Origin: Candidatus Omnitrophota bacterium
GTDB lineage: Bacteria > Hinthialibacterota > Hinthialibacteria > Hinthialibacterales > Hinthialibacteraceae
Direction: 5' to 3'
Assembly (NCBI GenBank): GCA_003598175.1
Contig: QZKN01000050.1
Span: 1 to 57,333 of the forward strand
DNA: 57,333 bases
How positions within the stretch are numbered: position 1 is the stretch's first letter; every line of letters begins with the position of its first letter. The notes below the pieces were generated by a model, which searched no databases, was not told where the DNA came from, and saw nothing but the letters and a program-made list of their open reading frames with translations. Shown here piece by piece: positions 15,566-24,134 of the stretch. Made by a program: the position numbers and the translations under genes.

Positions 15566-18500
15566 TCATTCCACACGATCATTTTTCAGAATGATAACGC
15601 CGACGTCATGGGGATCCAGTTTTCCGTAAAGTAATGTTTCGTTCGTGGTGGTTTCTATGAATACATCTCGAATTCCATTTTGTTTTTCCATTTTGGGCTT
15701 GCCATTCGTATGCAACAATAATCCGCTGATTGTGTCGTACTGCGCATTGTAGAGAGTGACAACCGTTTCTTTTTTCGATGAAAAGCGGTTGGCGTATAAA
15801 CCGGCTTGAGCGACGGGGATGAACACTTCTGCGTCCTTCGATGTGAATGCATCGATGTGATCGTGGAAGAGTTGCCACGCTGTTTGCGTAAATTCGCGAA
15901 ATTCGCGGCTGTACCAGGATTTGGCGCGGCCTTTGAGCCACATCGCCTTGCCGTGGAAAAGGCAGAGTTTGGCGTCTTCCGCGCTGGCGCCTTTCGGATC
16001 GATGCCGGGATGAAATAGTTCGATGATTTTATAATCAGGAACGGCAAAGCGAAACAGGTTGAGTTTTCCCGGAGCGCTGAAGGGACGGTTTCCGGTCATG
16101 CCGTAATCGAACGCGGCTTCGGTGAATTGGGAGGATATATCGTTTGGGACTTGTTCGACGTACAGGGCGACGGGATGATCGCATTGATCCAGCATGGCTC
16201 TGACCTGTTTCAGCATTTCGTGCTCGCCCAACAGCGGATGCGCGCCGATCTCATGGCTGTGGTGGTCTGAATAGCACGTTTTGCCTGCGTCGCTGAAACC
16301 GTATTGGTCTATATAGAGCGCATCCGCGCCGGTTTCCTGCGCCGCCCGCAGCAATGTTTTTCCCATAAAATCACGCCAATCGGGCGCATAGGAGCACATG
16401 AACATTTCCTCATTACCCTGCCAGGTTTTCGGATTACCGTCGCGGCCGATGATTTGCCAGTCGCGGGCGCGTTTCGAACCGATTTCGGAACGCGGATCGA
16501 TTAAATAGCCTTCCAAATATAGGCCGACGGGCACTCCGCCGCGGTGGCTTTGCTCGATTCCACCGTGCAGGTTTTCACAGCCGCCCAATTCATAGCGATG
16601 GTATTCCCCCACCCGCCCTCGCGTTTCCGAATACGCCCAGCCGGAAATGTCGATCATGTCGACTCCGCCGAGAGTCTCTCGCGATTCACCGATCAAACGC
16701 GAAAATGTGTAGGATTGATGATACGGATCGAACAAATAGCCGGTTCCACCGATGGGGTAATCCCGCCGGCAAATGAACACGTTTTTCAACACCTGCCTTG
16801 CGGCGGAGCGGGGAGAATACCAGCTGTGAAGCCACTGTTTGTAGGTATGGAAAGGCGTATGCCAATCGCCGTGGTGAAATTCGATGACGGTGGGCAGGGT
16901 TTGAAAGGATTCTTTGCCGCCTAATTCGATCGGCGTGGAAAAACCGTAATCGATCCCCATTTTTGTCCCGGCATCGGTCTTTTCGAGGGAAAAACGCTTT
17001 AATACGAGTTCCTTTCCACGTGTATGAAGCGCTAGGCCGCCGGCAAGAGATTCGGAATACAAATCCATGAACTGAAGCGGGAATTCGCCGGAATGAACGC
17101 CATTGAGACGAATATTTTCATTGCCCCAGGCGGTTCGCATCAGCGGGAACAGATAAAAATCATCGTTCGAATCCCGGCTCAACCGAATTCCCTCCAAGTC
17201 GGGAAAACGAACGCGAATGCTTTGCGGGGTGTAACCGGAATTCGTGATTTGGAGCGCCATCGTGCAGAGAGATGTCTCATCCGCGCTCATGTGCAGCGTC
17301 GCCAGCATATCAAACGGCTCCTCAATGACCTTCCAATGCAATTCGAGCATATTTGATTCGGTTTTATACGTTTGCAGTTGAAAATGATGTGTGGGAACGG
17401 CGGTTCCACCGACCGTGATCGTGAAGATGGGGGAGGAATGAAGGAGGATATTTTTATCGAGCGGTTTGTGCAGGAGAGAAACCAGCTGCAATCCGTTTTC
17501 CGCATTCATTTCCAGTTTATATACGCTGTTCTCCAATGTGAATTTACGATCTTTTTCAACAGTCAATGTCGGATTCTTGCCTGTTGGAGTTGGTATTGGC
17601 GCGGGGAGGCTGACCGCGAAACGTTTTTTCGGAATTTCAATATATGGTTCCGTGCTGCAAACCGCGGTTGCGGCGGCCAGGAAAATCTGGCCGTATGGCA
17701 TCCGTTCCTCGATGCGGATTTGTTTCAATCGTTTATTCGCATCGGCGGGTACGGCGTATGCGTTCATGGTCGTATCGACGATGTGCGCCTTTCCGGCGAG
17801 GTGATATGGAAAGGAGCGATCGAACGTATCGTCGTCATACACTTTCGTAATGATGAATCGTTCGGGCAGCGTGATTTGCGCGCGGGGAGTGAAATGGAAA
17901 GCGCCGTCCGTGCCAACCAGATTTGCCGCCATCAGCAAAAAAAGTTGAGAACATCGTTCGTTGACGTCGAGTATAATCGTATCCCGCTCCGCCAGGCTGG
18001 TTACCGCGATGCTTTGGGTGGAGTTGAGGCGAAAAGGAATTCCGGCGCAGCGCACATCTCGATGCAATCCGTCCGCCCCATCGGCAAGGTCAACCAATAG
18101 ATACGGGCTTTCGTGAATGCGAAGGAAGCGCAAGGATGGAGCGTCGTCAAGGTTGCCGGCGGCGGAAAGCGCCAGGCAGGAAAAAATCGGTTGCCGCTTC
18201 GCGTTCGGATCGAAAAACGAGAATTCGTGAATCTCGAACAAGCCCGGTTGATCGCCGGTTTGGAGCGTGAGAATGATCTGATCGATTTGTTCGGTCTGAA
18301 TCGGCGGGTATACCTGCGTAGTCAATTCATGAAGTTCGCCGTCAGAAATCAAATCGGACGAAGAAAGAATCGACGCAGCGCCGGCGCGGGTCAGGGGATT
18401 TTCAATATTGTTCGCGCCGGGCGTGACCGGGCCGGTGGAGCCGGAATGGAGCTGCAGGATCGGCAAATTCGCCCCTGGCGCGATTCCACGCGCGCGATAT

Positions 18501-18850
18501 TTGATTCGGACGGAAGAAAAATGGTAGACCCATATCGGCTCGGTGATAAGCGCCCATTGCGCGGTGGCGCGAGCCGCAACGAAGGCGGAGAGATGGTGAG
18601 TGTATTTCGTCAAAGCGCCGTCGCCGCTAATTTTTTCCCACTCGCTTTGCTCCGCACAGTGAAACGACCACCCGGTTTCGGCGGGATGGGGAACGGCCGA
18701 GGCCGGTTGGGCGTCCATCATGAAATGAATAAGGGATAGAATAAAGATGAAATAGGTGCATGAATGACTGCGGATAGTTGATAGAAGAAGCATGGTTCTT
18801 ACTCGGATTCGGATTTTCAACCGGAACGGAGCCGGGATGGTAGGTTTCAT
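15566..18850 (-). CDS. Large secreted glycosidase-like protein (DUF6259-like)
   Basis: This encodes 1094 residues. A basic N-terminus and hydrophobic stretch (YFIFILSLIHFMMDAQPASA) form a signal peptide; a start at Met20 would give a more usual length. Residues about 60-430 are beta-rich with lectin/jelly-roll character. The region about 470-650 resembles the galactose-mutarotase-like sandwich that precedes many glycosidase barrels. From about 680 there is a TIM-barrel-like domain with QWLHSWYSPRSAARQ, DISGWAYSETRGRVG, GVPVGLYLEGYLID, TGADALYIDQYGF (likely catalytic Asp) and ALYVEQVPND. The pattern matches DUF6259/GH-like proteins of polysaccharide degraders. It is convergent with the Rpn pseudogene, and downstream neighbours on the same strand are sugar genes. 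Confidence 0.6.
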   Translation of the reverse strand: MKPTIPAPFRLKIRIRVRTMLLLSTIRSHSCTYFIFILSLIHFMMDAQPASAVPHPAETGWSFHCAEQSEWEKISGDGALTKYTHHLSAFVAARATAQWALITEPIWVYHFSSVRIKYRARGIAPGANLPILQLHSGSTGPVTPGANNIENPLTRAGAASILSSSDLISDGELHELTTQVYPPIQTEQIDQIILTLQTGDQPGLFEIHEFSFFDPNAKRQPIFSCLALSAAGNLDDAPSLRFLRIHESPYLLVDLADGADGLHRDVRCAGIPFRLNSTQSIAVTSLAERDTIILDVNERCSQLFLLMAANLVGTDGAFHFTPRAQITLPERFIITKVYDDDTFDRSFPYHLAGKAHIVDTTMNAYAVPADANKRLKQIRIEERMPYGQIFLAAATAVCSTEPYIEIPKKRFAVSLPAPIPTPTGKNPTLTVEKDRKFTLENSVYKLEMNAENGLQLVSLLHKPLDKNILLHSSPIFTITVGGTAVPTHHFQLQTYKTESNMLELHWKVIEEPFDMLATLHMSADETSLCTMALQITNSGYTPQSIRVRFPDLEGIRLSRDSNDDFYLFPLMRTAWGNENIRLNGVHSGEFPLQFMDLYSESLAGGLALHTRGKELVLKRFSLEKTDAGTKMGIDYGFSTPIELGGKESFQTLPTVIEFHHGDWHTPFHTYKQWLHSWYSPRSAARQVLKNVFICRRDYPIGGTGYLFDPYHQSYTFSRLIGESRETLGGVDMIDISGWAYSETRGRVGEYHRYELGGCENLHGGIEQSHRGGVPVGLYLEGYLIDPRSEIGSKRARDWQIIGRDGNPKTWQGNEEMFMCSYAPDWRDFMGKTLLRAAQETGADALYIDQYGFSDAGKTCYSDHHSHEIGAHPLLGEHEMLKQVRAMLDQCDHPVALYVEQVPNDISSQFTEAAFDYGMTGNRPFSAPGKLNLFRFAVPDYKIIELFHPGIDPKGASAEDAKLCLFHGKAMWLKGRAKSWYSREFREFTQTAWQLFHDHIDAFTSKDAEVFIPVAQAGLYANRFSSKKETVVTLYNAQYDTISGLLLHTNGKPKMEKQNGIRDVFIETTTNETLLYGKLDPHDVGVIILKNDRVE

Positions 18851-19023
18851 TGTAGGCGATTGGGGAGATAAGAGAAGATTGTCGCTGGATTGAAAATTGG
18901 TTTTATATGACAGGGGTTAGGCTGAAGGCTGAAGAGTGGACTAAAAGCAAAACATAACCCACCAAAAGAAATCTGTTCAAAATTCAACTGATTCGAAAAA
19001 ATGGCTTCTCTTTGTGTGTAATT

Positions 19024-19044
19024 GTGCAGACAGGATGTCTGCAC
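19024..19044. repeat. Miniature palindrome with GGA loop
   Basis: GTGCAGACA and TGTCTGCAC form a perfect 9-bp stem around GGA. It belongs to a group of similar intergenic palindromes (see 30467 and 52110). Confidence 0.5.
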
Positions 19045-19075
19045 CACAATTTTTGACTTTTTGTCGGGGCGTCAT

Positions 19076-20392
19076 TTATGCGTACCCTGTCGTCTGCCAG
19101 GAATAAAGCCCCGCAACCGGCGTGGCTAATTTGGGGATGACGTAGGGACCTTCGGGAATGACGAGGATTTTGGCGTCGGACCCATGACGGGCGAGCGCCT
19201 GTTCGATGCCCGCTTCGACCGAGGCGATGGGAGTCAGCAAAAAATCGCGCATATCCTTTTCGCTGATGCCTTCGGTGTAGTACAGCAACTCACAACGATG
19301 CAGGCCGTTGACCAGTTCCTGAATCATCCATTGATCTTTGGCGATGTAATCGGAACCCAGCGTCAGTTTGTAAAAGTCCATCGGGTCCTCAAGGCGGCGG
19401 AGTAGACTCACAAAGTCCTCGCTCCCGCCGCCTTCGTCGTTATGGGCGGCGAGAATGACGGTTCCTCCCTGCCTGACGGCTTCGAGCGCGCCTACGAGTC
19501 CTTTGATGCTTTGATAGAGGGTTTTATCAAGTGGGTAGCCGCCGCCGTTGGTAATGACGATGTCCGCCGGGCTCTCAATTTCAACCAATGCGCAACGTTC
19601 GATCAGCGCACAGGCTTCTTCGTGCGCCGCTTCCAGGTCGCCGCCGAAGACGCCGGTGATTTCCCGCTTTTCGTTGAGCGTGACGTTGAGGATGAAATCC
19701 GCGCCCGACATGCGGGCCACTTCGACGGCGGCCTCGTGAAACGGATTTCCTTTCAATCGGCCGTTGCAGAGTTCATCTTTTTGAATCATGCGATAGCCGT
19801 GCAGGCGTTTCATGGTTTCCAGAGAGGCCACGCCGGGCAGGACCGCCTTGCGCCCGCCGGAAAAACCGGCCATCAGGTGCAGTTCCACCAGACCGGTGAG
19901 AATTTTCAGGTCGGCTTCGAGGTAATGTTTGCACAAATAAACAGGAATATCGTCGCCGATGGCGCATAAAAACTCGTTGGTATCGGGATTTTCGGAATAG
20001 TGATTCACACAGTGATAGGTTTTCGCAATCTCTTCGCCGACGAGTTGATTCAATTCTACTCCCAGATTGGGTCGATGGATGCCGGTTGCGATGAGAATCT
20101 TGATTTTTTCACGTGGCACTCCCGCTTCCTCGATGGTTTGCAGCAGGGGAGGCAGCAGCAGCCGGTTGGGAACGGGGCGGGTGATGTCCGAAATCACGAT
20201 CACGGCGGAAGCGCGTCCGTGGGCGATGTCCCGCAACGGTTTGCAGCCGATGGGGTCGCGCAACGCAACGGCAATCGCTTCTTCCGGATGCGACAGCGGC
20301 GCGATGGGATTCATATGGATAATCCCGGCGAGATTCTTGTCGGGCACATTCACGTTCAAACCGTCTTTTCCATAAGCCAGTTTTATTTGCAT
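19076..20392 (-). CDS. LarA-family nickel-pincer racemase/epimerase
   Basis: This 438-residue protein has the LarA (DUF2088) layout. All catalytic positions known from lactate racemase are found with a two-residue offset: H106 (IATGIHRP), H172 and K182 (ELHLMAGFSGGRKAVLPG) and H198 (MKRLHGY). The N-terminal DITRPVPN block binds substrate. K182 is expected to tether the nickel pincer cofactor. The larB, larC and larE maturation genes are not in the window, so the cofactor must be made elsewhere in the genome. LarA homologues act on lactate, malate or sugar acids; the sugar-rich context and divergent SDR gene favour a sugar-acid substrate. The start follows GGAGAGCGTCTC. Confidence 0.9.
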   Translation of the reverse strand: MQIKLAYGKDGLNVNVPDKNLAGIIHMNPIAPLSHPEEAIAVALRDPIGCKPLRDIAHGRASAVIVISDITRPVPNRLLLPPLLQTIEEAGVPREKIKILIATGIHRPNLGVELNQLVGEEIAKTYHCVNHYSENPDTNEFLCAIGDDIPVYLCKHYLEADLKILTGLVELHLMAGFSGGRKAVLPGVASLETMKRLHGYRMIQKDELCNGRLKGNPFHEAAVEVARMSGADFILNVTLNEKREITGVFGGDLEAAHEEACALIERCALVEIESPADIVITNGGGYPLDKTLYQSIKGLVGALEAVRQGGTVILAAHNDEGGGSEDFVSLLRRLEDPMDFYKLTLGSDYIAKDQWMIQELVNGLHRCELLYYTEGISEKDMRDFLLTPIASVEAGIEQALARHGSDAKILVIPEGPYVIPKLATPVAGLYSWQTTGYA

Positions 20393-20549
20393 GAGACGCT
20401 CTCCTGAATACCATTGACTCGCGATTGGCGTAGAAATACAGTTATTTTTTTGCCTGGCATAAGAGTATCATCGACCGGATGCGAATGCAATCCGATGGAA
20501 AAATGATATTGCGCAAATGGATGTGAATGCTTATCGTTATCAAATATCG

Positions 20550-20558
20550 TGTTATAAT
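20550..20558 (+). promoter_or_regulatory. Candidate extended -10 promoter of the SDR gene
   Basis: TGT precedes a perfect TATAAT (20553-20558), about 50 bases upstream of the SDR start. No clear -35 hexamer is visible. Confidence 0.4.
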
Positions 20559-20606
20559 ACCGTTCAGGTGTGTTGGGATGTTCTCTGTATATGGTAAGTT
20601 CGATCA

Positions 20607-21680
20607 ATGGAGCTTTGTGAAATTATGACAAAACAAAATCCCTCCCTCAGCCTGCCGGACACAATCGCCTCCGAACAAGAGCTGGAAATATTGCTCTCCA
20701 CGCCGACCGACGGTGTAAAGCAGGTTCTCGCTTCGCTCGACGGCGACTTGATGTTTCTGGGCGCGGGCGGAAAAATGGGCCCGACGTTGAGCAAAATGGC
20801 GAAACGCGCCGTGGATGAAGCCGGTTTGCGTAAACGGATCATCGCGGTATCCCGTTTTTCCACTCCCGAATTGAAATCCGATCTGGAACAACACGGCATT
20901 GAAACGATTTCCTGCGATTTGCTCGACCGTTCGGCGCTGGAATCCCTGCCGGATGCGGCAAACGTGATTTACATGGCGGGGAGAAAATTCGGCTCGACCG
21001 GCGCGGAATGGTACACGTGGGCCATGAACAGCTATTTGCCGGGCATGGCGGCGGAACGGTTTCGCAGTTCCCGCATTGTCGCTTTCTCGACCGGAAACGT
21101 CTATCCGCTGACGCGAATCTGCGAAGGCGGATCGCGGGAGAGCGATGCTCCCGAGCCGGTCGGCGAATATGCACAATCGTGCCTGGGCCGGGAACGAATG
21201 TTTCAACATTTTTCCCTGCAAAACGGAACCCCCGTCGCGTTGATTCGGCTGAATTATGCCGTCGAAATGCGATATGGTATTTTGCTTGACGTGGCGCAAA
21301 AAGTGGAAGATGGCATTCCCGTCCATTTGACGATGGGCAATGTGAACGTGATCTGGCAGGGCGATGCGAATGCGTATACGCTGCAAGCGTTGGCGTATGG
21401 CGAAAGTCCACCGCAGATTTTCAACGTTGCCGGTCCGGAAACGGTATCAATTCGCCGAGTGGCGCAGCGATTTGGTGAATTGCTGGGTAAAGAACCGATT
21501 TTCGCCGGCAACGAAGCGGAAACGGCGTTGTTGAGCAATGCGGAAGAGATTTTCAGCCGTTTCGGATATCCGCAAGTGTCTCTCGGTCGTATAATCCGCT
21601 GGGTGGCCGATTGGGTGAAAATGGGGGGAGTCACGCACGGAAAACCAACGCATTATGAAGAGCGTGAAGGTAAATTTTAA
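20607..21680 (+). CDS. NAD-dependent epimerase/dehydratase-like (SDR)
   Basis: This encodes 357 residues; a second ATG at 20625 is an alternative start. The Rossmann glycine motif is GAGGKMG (52-58), preceded by about 45 residues not usual for SDRs. VIYMAGRKFGS, VAFSTGNVYP and IRLNYAVE follow the extended-SDR plan. The tyrosine region reads GEYAQSCLG: Tyr188 is present, but the lysine four residues later is Cys192, so the normal YxxxK proton relay is broken. NVNVIWQGDAN and QIFNVAGPETVSIRRVA are the C-terminal substrate-domain blocks. It is divergent from the LarA gene, and the two may share a sugar-acid pathway. The reaction cannot be assigned from sequence. Confidence 0.75.
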   Translation: MELCEIMTKQNPSLSLPDTIASEQELEILLSTPTDGVKQVLASLDGDLMFLGAGGKMGPTLSKMAKRAVDEAGLRKRIIAVSRFSTPELKSDLEQHGIETISCDLLDRSALESLPDAANVIYMAGRKFGSTGAEWYTWAMNSYLPGMAAERFRSSRIVAFSTGNVYPLTRICEGGSRESDAPEPVGEYAQSCLGRERMFQHFSLQNGTPVALIRLNYAVEMRYGILLDVAQKVEDGIPVHLTMGNVNVIWQGDANAYTLQALAYGESPPQIFNVAGPETVSIRRVAQRFGELLGKEPIFAGNEAETALLSNAEEIFSRFGYPQVSLGRIIRWVADWVKMGGVTHGKPTHYEEREGKF

Positions 21681-21703
21681 TCGACATGAAAATACAGGTT
21701 GTA

Positions 21704-21726
21704 GGGGCAGGTTTCAAACCTGCCCC
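21704..21726. repeat. Palindromic GGGGCAGG/CCTGCCCC element
   Basis: GGGGCAGGTTT and AAACCTGCCCC are perfect inverted arms around a single C. A decayed relative (GGGCAGGTTTCAGACCTACTC) lies at about 43314-43334, upstream of priA. Confidence 0.55.
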
Positions 21727-21800
21727 CTGCTTTGTCCCTGCTCCTAGCGGTATTTTTCATCTGATGATATAGTTAAAGTTTCTGTCTTCTGATCGATTTA

Positions 21801-21819
21801 CACCCGTCGTGGACGGGTG
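21801..21819. repeat. Hairpin CACCCGTC/GACGGGTG
   Basis: A perfect 8-bp stem with a GTG loop lies upstream of the DUF5060 gene. No T-run follows on either strand, so it is not a standard terminator. Confidence 0.4.
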
Positions 21820-21885
21820 GCAAGGGTAGCGTTGTTTCTGTCCTTGTGTAAGCCTTGTTTATATCTGTTGGTCATAAAAGTGAAT

Positions 21886-24051
21886 ATGAGCGTTTTCATG
21901 AAGAGTGGTAAAAACCAGGAAAAGCGGGCGTCTGTTCGATACTCATTGTTATTCATAATCGTATTGGCCGCGGGATATGGTTTTCAAACGGAAGCGTTGG
22001 ATCAAATTCTCGCTTATGCTCTTTTCGAAACTGAATTTTCAGTGAATTTACCATTCAAAGATCCCTTCGACTCTGAGGATATCCGTGTGGATGCCATCAT
22101 ACGATCGGGAAACAGTGGCTCGCAAACGGTTCCCTGTTTTTACGATGGTAACGAAATATGGAAATTGCGTTACACCCCTTCCCACGTAGGTGAATATACC
22201 TATGAAATAATTGGACATACGCGAAATCAGTTAGAAACCGTTTTAACCGGCAATTTTACGGTTGTCTCACACGAATCAAGTGGATTTGTCCGCATTTCGC
22301 CCGACTCGCCGCGCTATTTTGTGTTTGAAAACGGAGAATCCTATTTTCCGTTGGGAGAAAATTTAGGGTGGGTAAGTGGAAATAACGGACCATCGCTGGC
22401 GGTGTGGACCGGTTATTTGGACGAATGCAGAGAAGCCGGGATCAATTGGATACGCATTTGGATGTGCTCGTGGGGTCGAACCGAATTGGTATGGAAAGCC
22501 AACGGCCGTTACTATTTCGGTTTGGAAAAATACAGCCTGGAAAATGCGCGGATGATTGATGGGATATTTCGCGCGGCGGAAGAGCGCGGAATTTATATTC
22601 AATGGGTGATCAATCATCACGGGCAATACTCATCCAGTACAAATCCGATTTGGAATGAAAATCCGTATAATGCCGCGAACGGGAGTTTTTTGCATTCACC
22701 CGATGCATTTTTCACCGATGCGGAAGCGAAAAGGCGCTATCGTGATCGTCTGCGCTATTTGATTGCTCGTTGGGGCTATAGTACGCATCTGCTGGCGTGG
22801 GAATTCTGGAATGAGGTGGATTTGACCTCCAATTTCAATTTCTCCAATGTCAAATCATGGCATGAAGAAATGGCAGAGTATCTCGATTCCGCTGATCCGT
22901 ACCGTCATTTGAAAACGACCAGCACGGCCAGCGATTATCCGGCGATTTACACGATTCAGGGGCTAGATTATCTTCAATCCCATGCCTATGTGAACAATGT
23001 GATCGATAAAACGATACAAAAATCGGAATTGGTTGCGCGGGAGCATCCCGACAAGCCTCATTTTTTTGGCGAGATGTCTTATGATGCCTCCGGTCCAAAT
23101 CGCGATGATCGCGATGGTGTGATTCTCCATAATCAATTGTGGGCGTCCGTGCACGGTTGGGATTCGGGCGCGGCGATGACGTGGTGGTGGGATAATTGGA
23201 TTCGGCCCTATAACTTGTATCCGCATTTTCTGAATCTTTCGCGCTATATTGCCGGAATCGATTGGGCAAAAGAGCAAATGACGCCGATCCCCGTACAAGT
23301 TGAAGGACAACCGGGCAATCTGGGTGATTTGACCTTCAGTCCGGGGCTGGGATGGGGGGCTTCGTCGCGAAGTGAGTTTGTTATTGGCATGGATGGCATA
23401 GTCGAGTATCTGGAAGAGTGCTCCCAATTCGTTCATGGGCAATATCACCGGAATTTTGCGCCGAATCCGGTGTTTCGGGTCGATTTGGAGCAACCGTCGG
23501 TTTTTGGACTGCGCATCGATCTCGTTGCCAGGGCCGGCGCAAATTGTCTGATTTACGTCGACGGCGAACAAGTATTCCGGCGGGTATTCGCCTCCGCGCA
23601 AAATGATTCTACAATAAGCAGGGAAGATGGCGAGATATCGATTCCTCTCTCCGCGGGAACCCATCTCATTTCCGTTCGCAATACCGGTTTGGATTGGTTC
23701 CGGGTACAATTCTACCGTTTGGAGAATTTCGCGCAGCGAATCACGGCCTATGCGCGCGGTAATCGTGAACGAATTTTATTGTGGATTCACGATCGGGCGC
23801 ATCAATTTGCCGTGTTGGATCGGTATGAACAATTCCCGCCATTGCAATCGACTCGATTATTGTTTCCCGAAATTCAAATCGGGGAATATACGATCGAGCA
23901 GTTTGATCCGTATTCGGGCGAGATTGAGCGTTTCCATGCGACGACGGCAAATGAGACAGGTTTGCGAATCGAAATCCCCTCGTTTCAACGAGATATCGCT
24001 TTTCGCTTGCAAAAAAAAGCGGCGTTTGTCGAGCCGATTCCGCTTAAATAA
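21886..24051 (+). CDS. Secreted DUF5060 + GH5-like glycoside hydrolase
   Basis: This encodes 721 residues from the ATG at 21886; a GTG upstream would add an unlikely N-terminus. A signal segment (SLLFIIVLAAGYGFQTEA) precedes a DUF5060-type immunoglobulin-like domain (FEVNLP-type text, then WKLRYTPSHVGEYTYEI). The cellulase-like TIM barrel follows: YFPLGENLGWVSG, GINWIRIWMCSWG, HLLAWEFWNEVD with the acid/base Glu310, and HFFGEMSYDASG with the nucleophile candidate Glu396. AAMTWWWDNWI closes the barrel. A C-terminal beta-domain (FGLRIDLVARAGANCLIYVDG) looks like a carbohydrate-binding module. It likely cleaves a beta-linked polysaccharide outside the cell. It is followed 83 bases on by the PpiD-like gene. 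Confidence 0.82.
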   Translation: MSVFMKSGKNQEKRASVRYSLLFIIVLAAGYGFQTEALDQILAYALFETEFSVNLPFKDPFDSEDIRVDAIIRSGNSGSQTVPCFYDGNEIWKLRYTPSHVGEYTYEIIGHTRNQLETVLTGNFTVVSHESSGFVRISPDSPRYFVFENGESYFPLGENLGWVSGNNGPSLAVWTGYLDECREAGINWIRIWMCSWGRTELVWKANGRYYFGLEKYSLENARMIDGIFRAAEERGIYIQWVINHHGQYSSSTNPIWNENPYNAANGSFLHSPDAFFTDAEAKRRYRDRLRYLIARWGYSTHLLAWEFWNEVDLTSNFNFSNVKSWHEEMAEYLDSADPYRHLKTTSTASDYPAIYTIQGLDYLQSHAYVNNVIDKTIQKSELVAREHPDKPHFFGEMSYDASGPNRDDRDGVILHNQLWASVHGWDSGAAMTWWWDNWIRPYNLYPHFLNLSRYIAGIDWAKEQMTPIPVQVEGQPGNLGDLTFSPGLGWGASSRSEFVIGMDGIVEYLEECSQFVHGQYHRNFAPNPVFRVDLEQPSVFGLRIDLVARAGANCLIYVDGEQVFRRVFASAQNDSTISREDGEISIPLSAGTHLISVRNTGLDWFRVQFYRLENFAQRITAYARGNRERILLWIHDRAHQFAVLDRYEQFPPLQSTRLLFPEIQIGEYTIEQFDPYSGEIERFHATTANETGLRIEIPSFQRDIAFRLQKKAAFVEPIPLK

Positions 24052-24134
24052 TAATAGAGTATTGATAGCGCGGTGGTATTGATCGCCAGCGAAATCGTAT
24101 AAAAGAAATTCCAGACCCAGGAGGTCCCACATCG

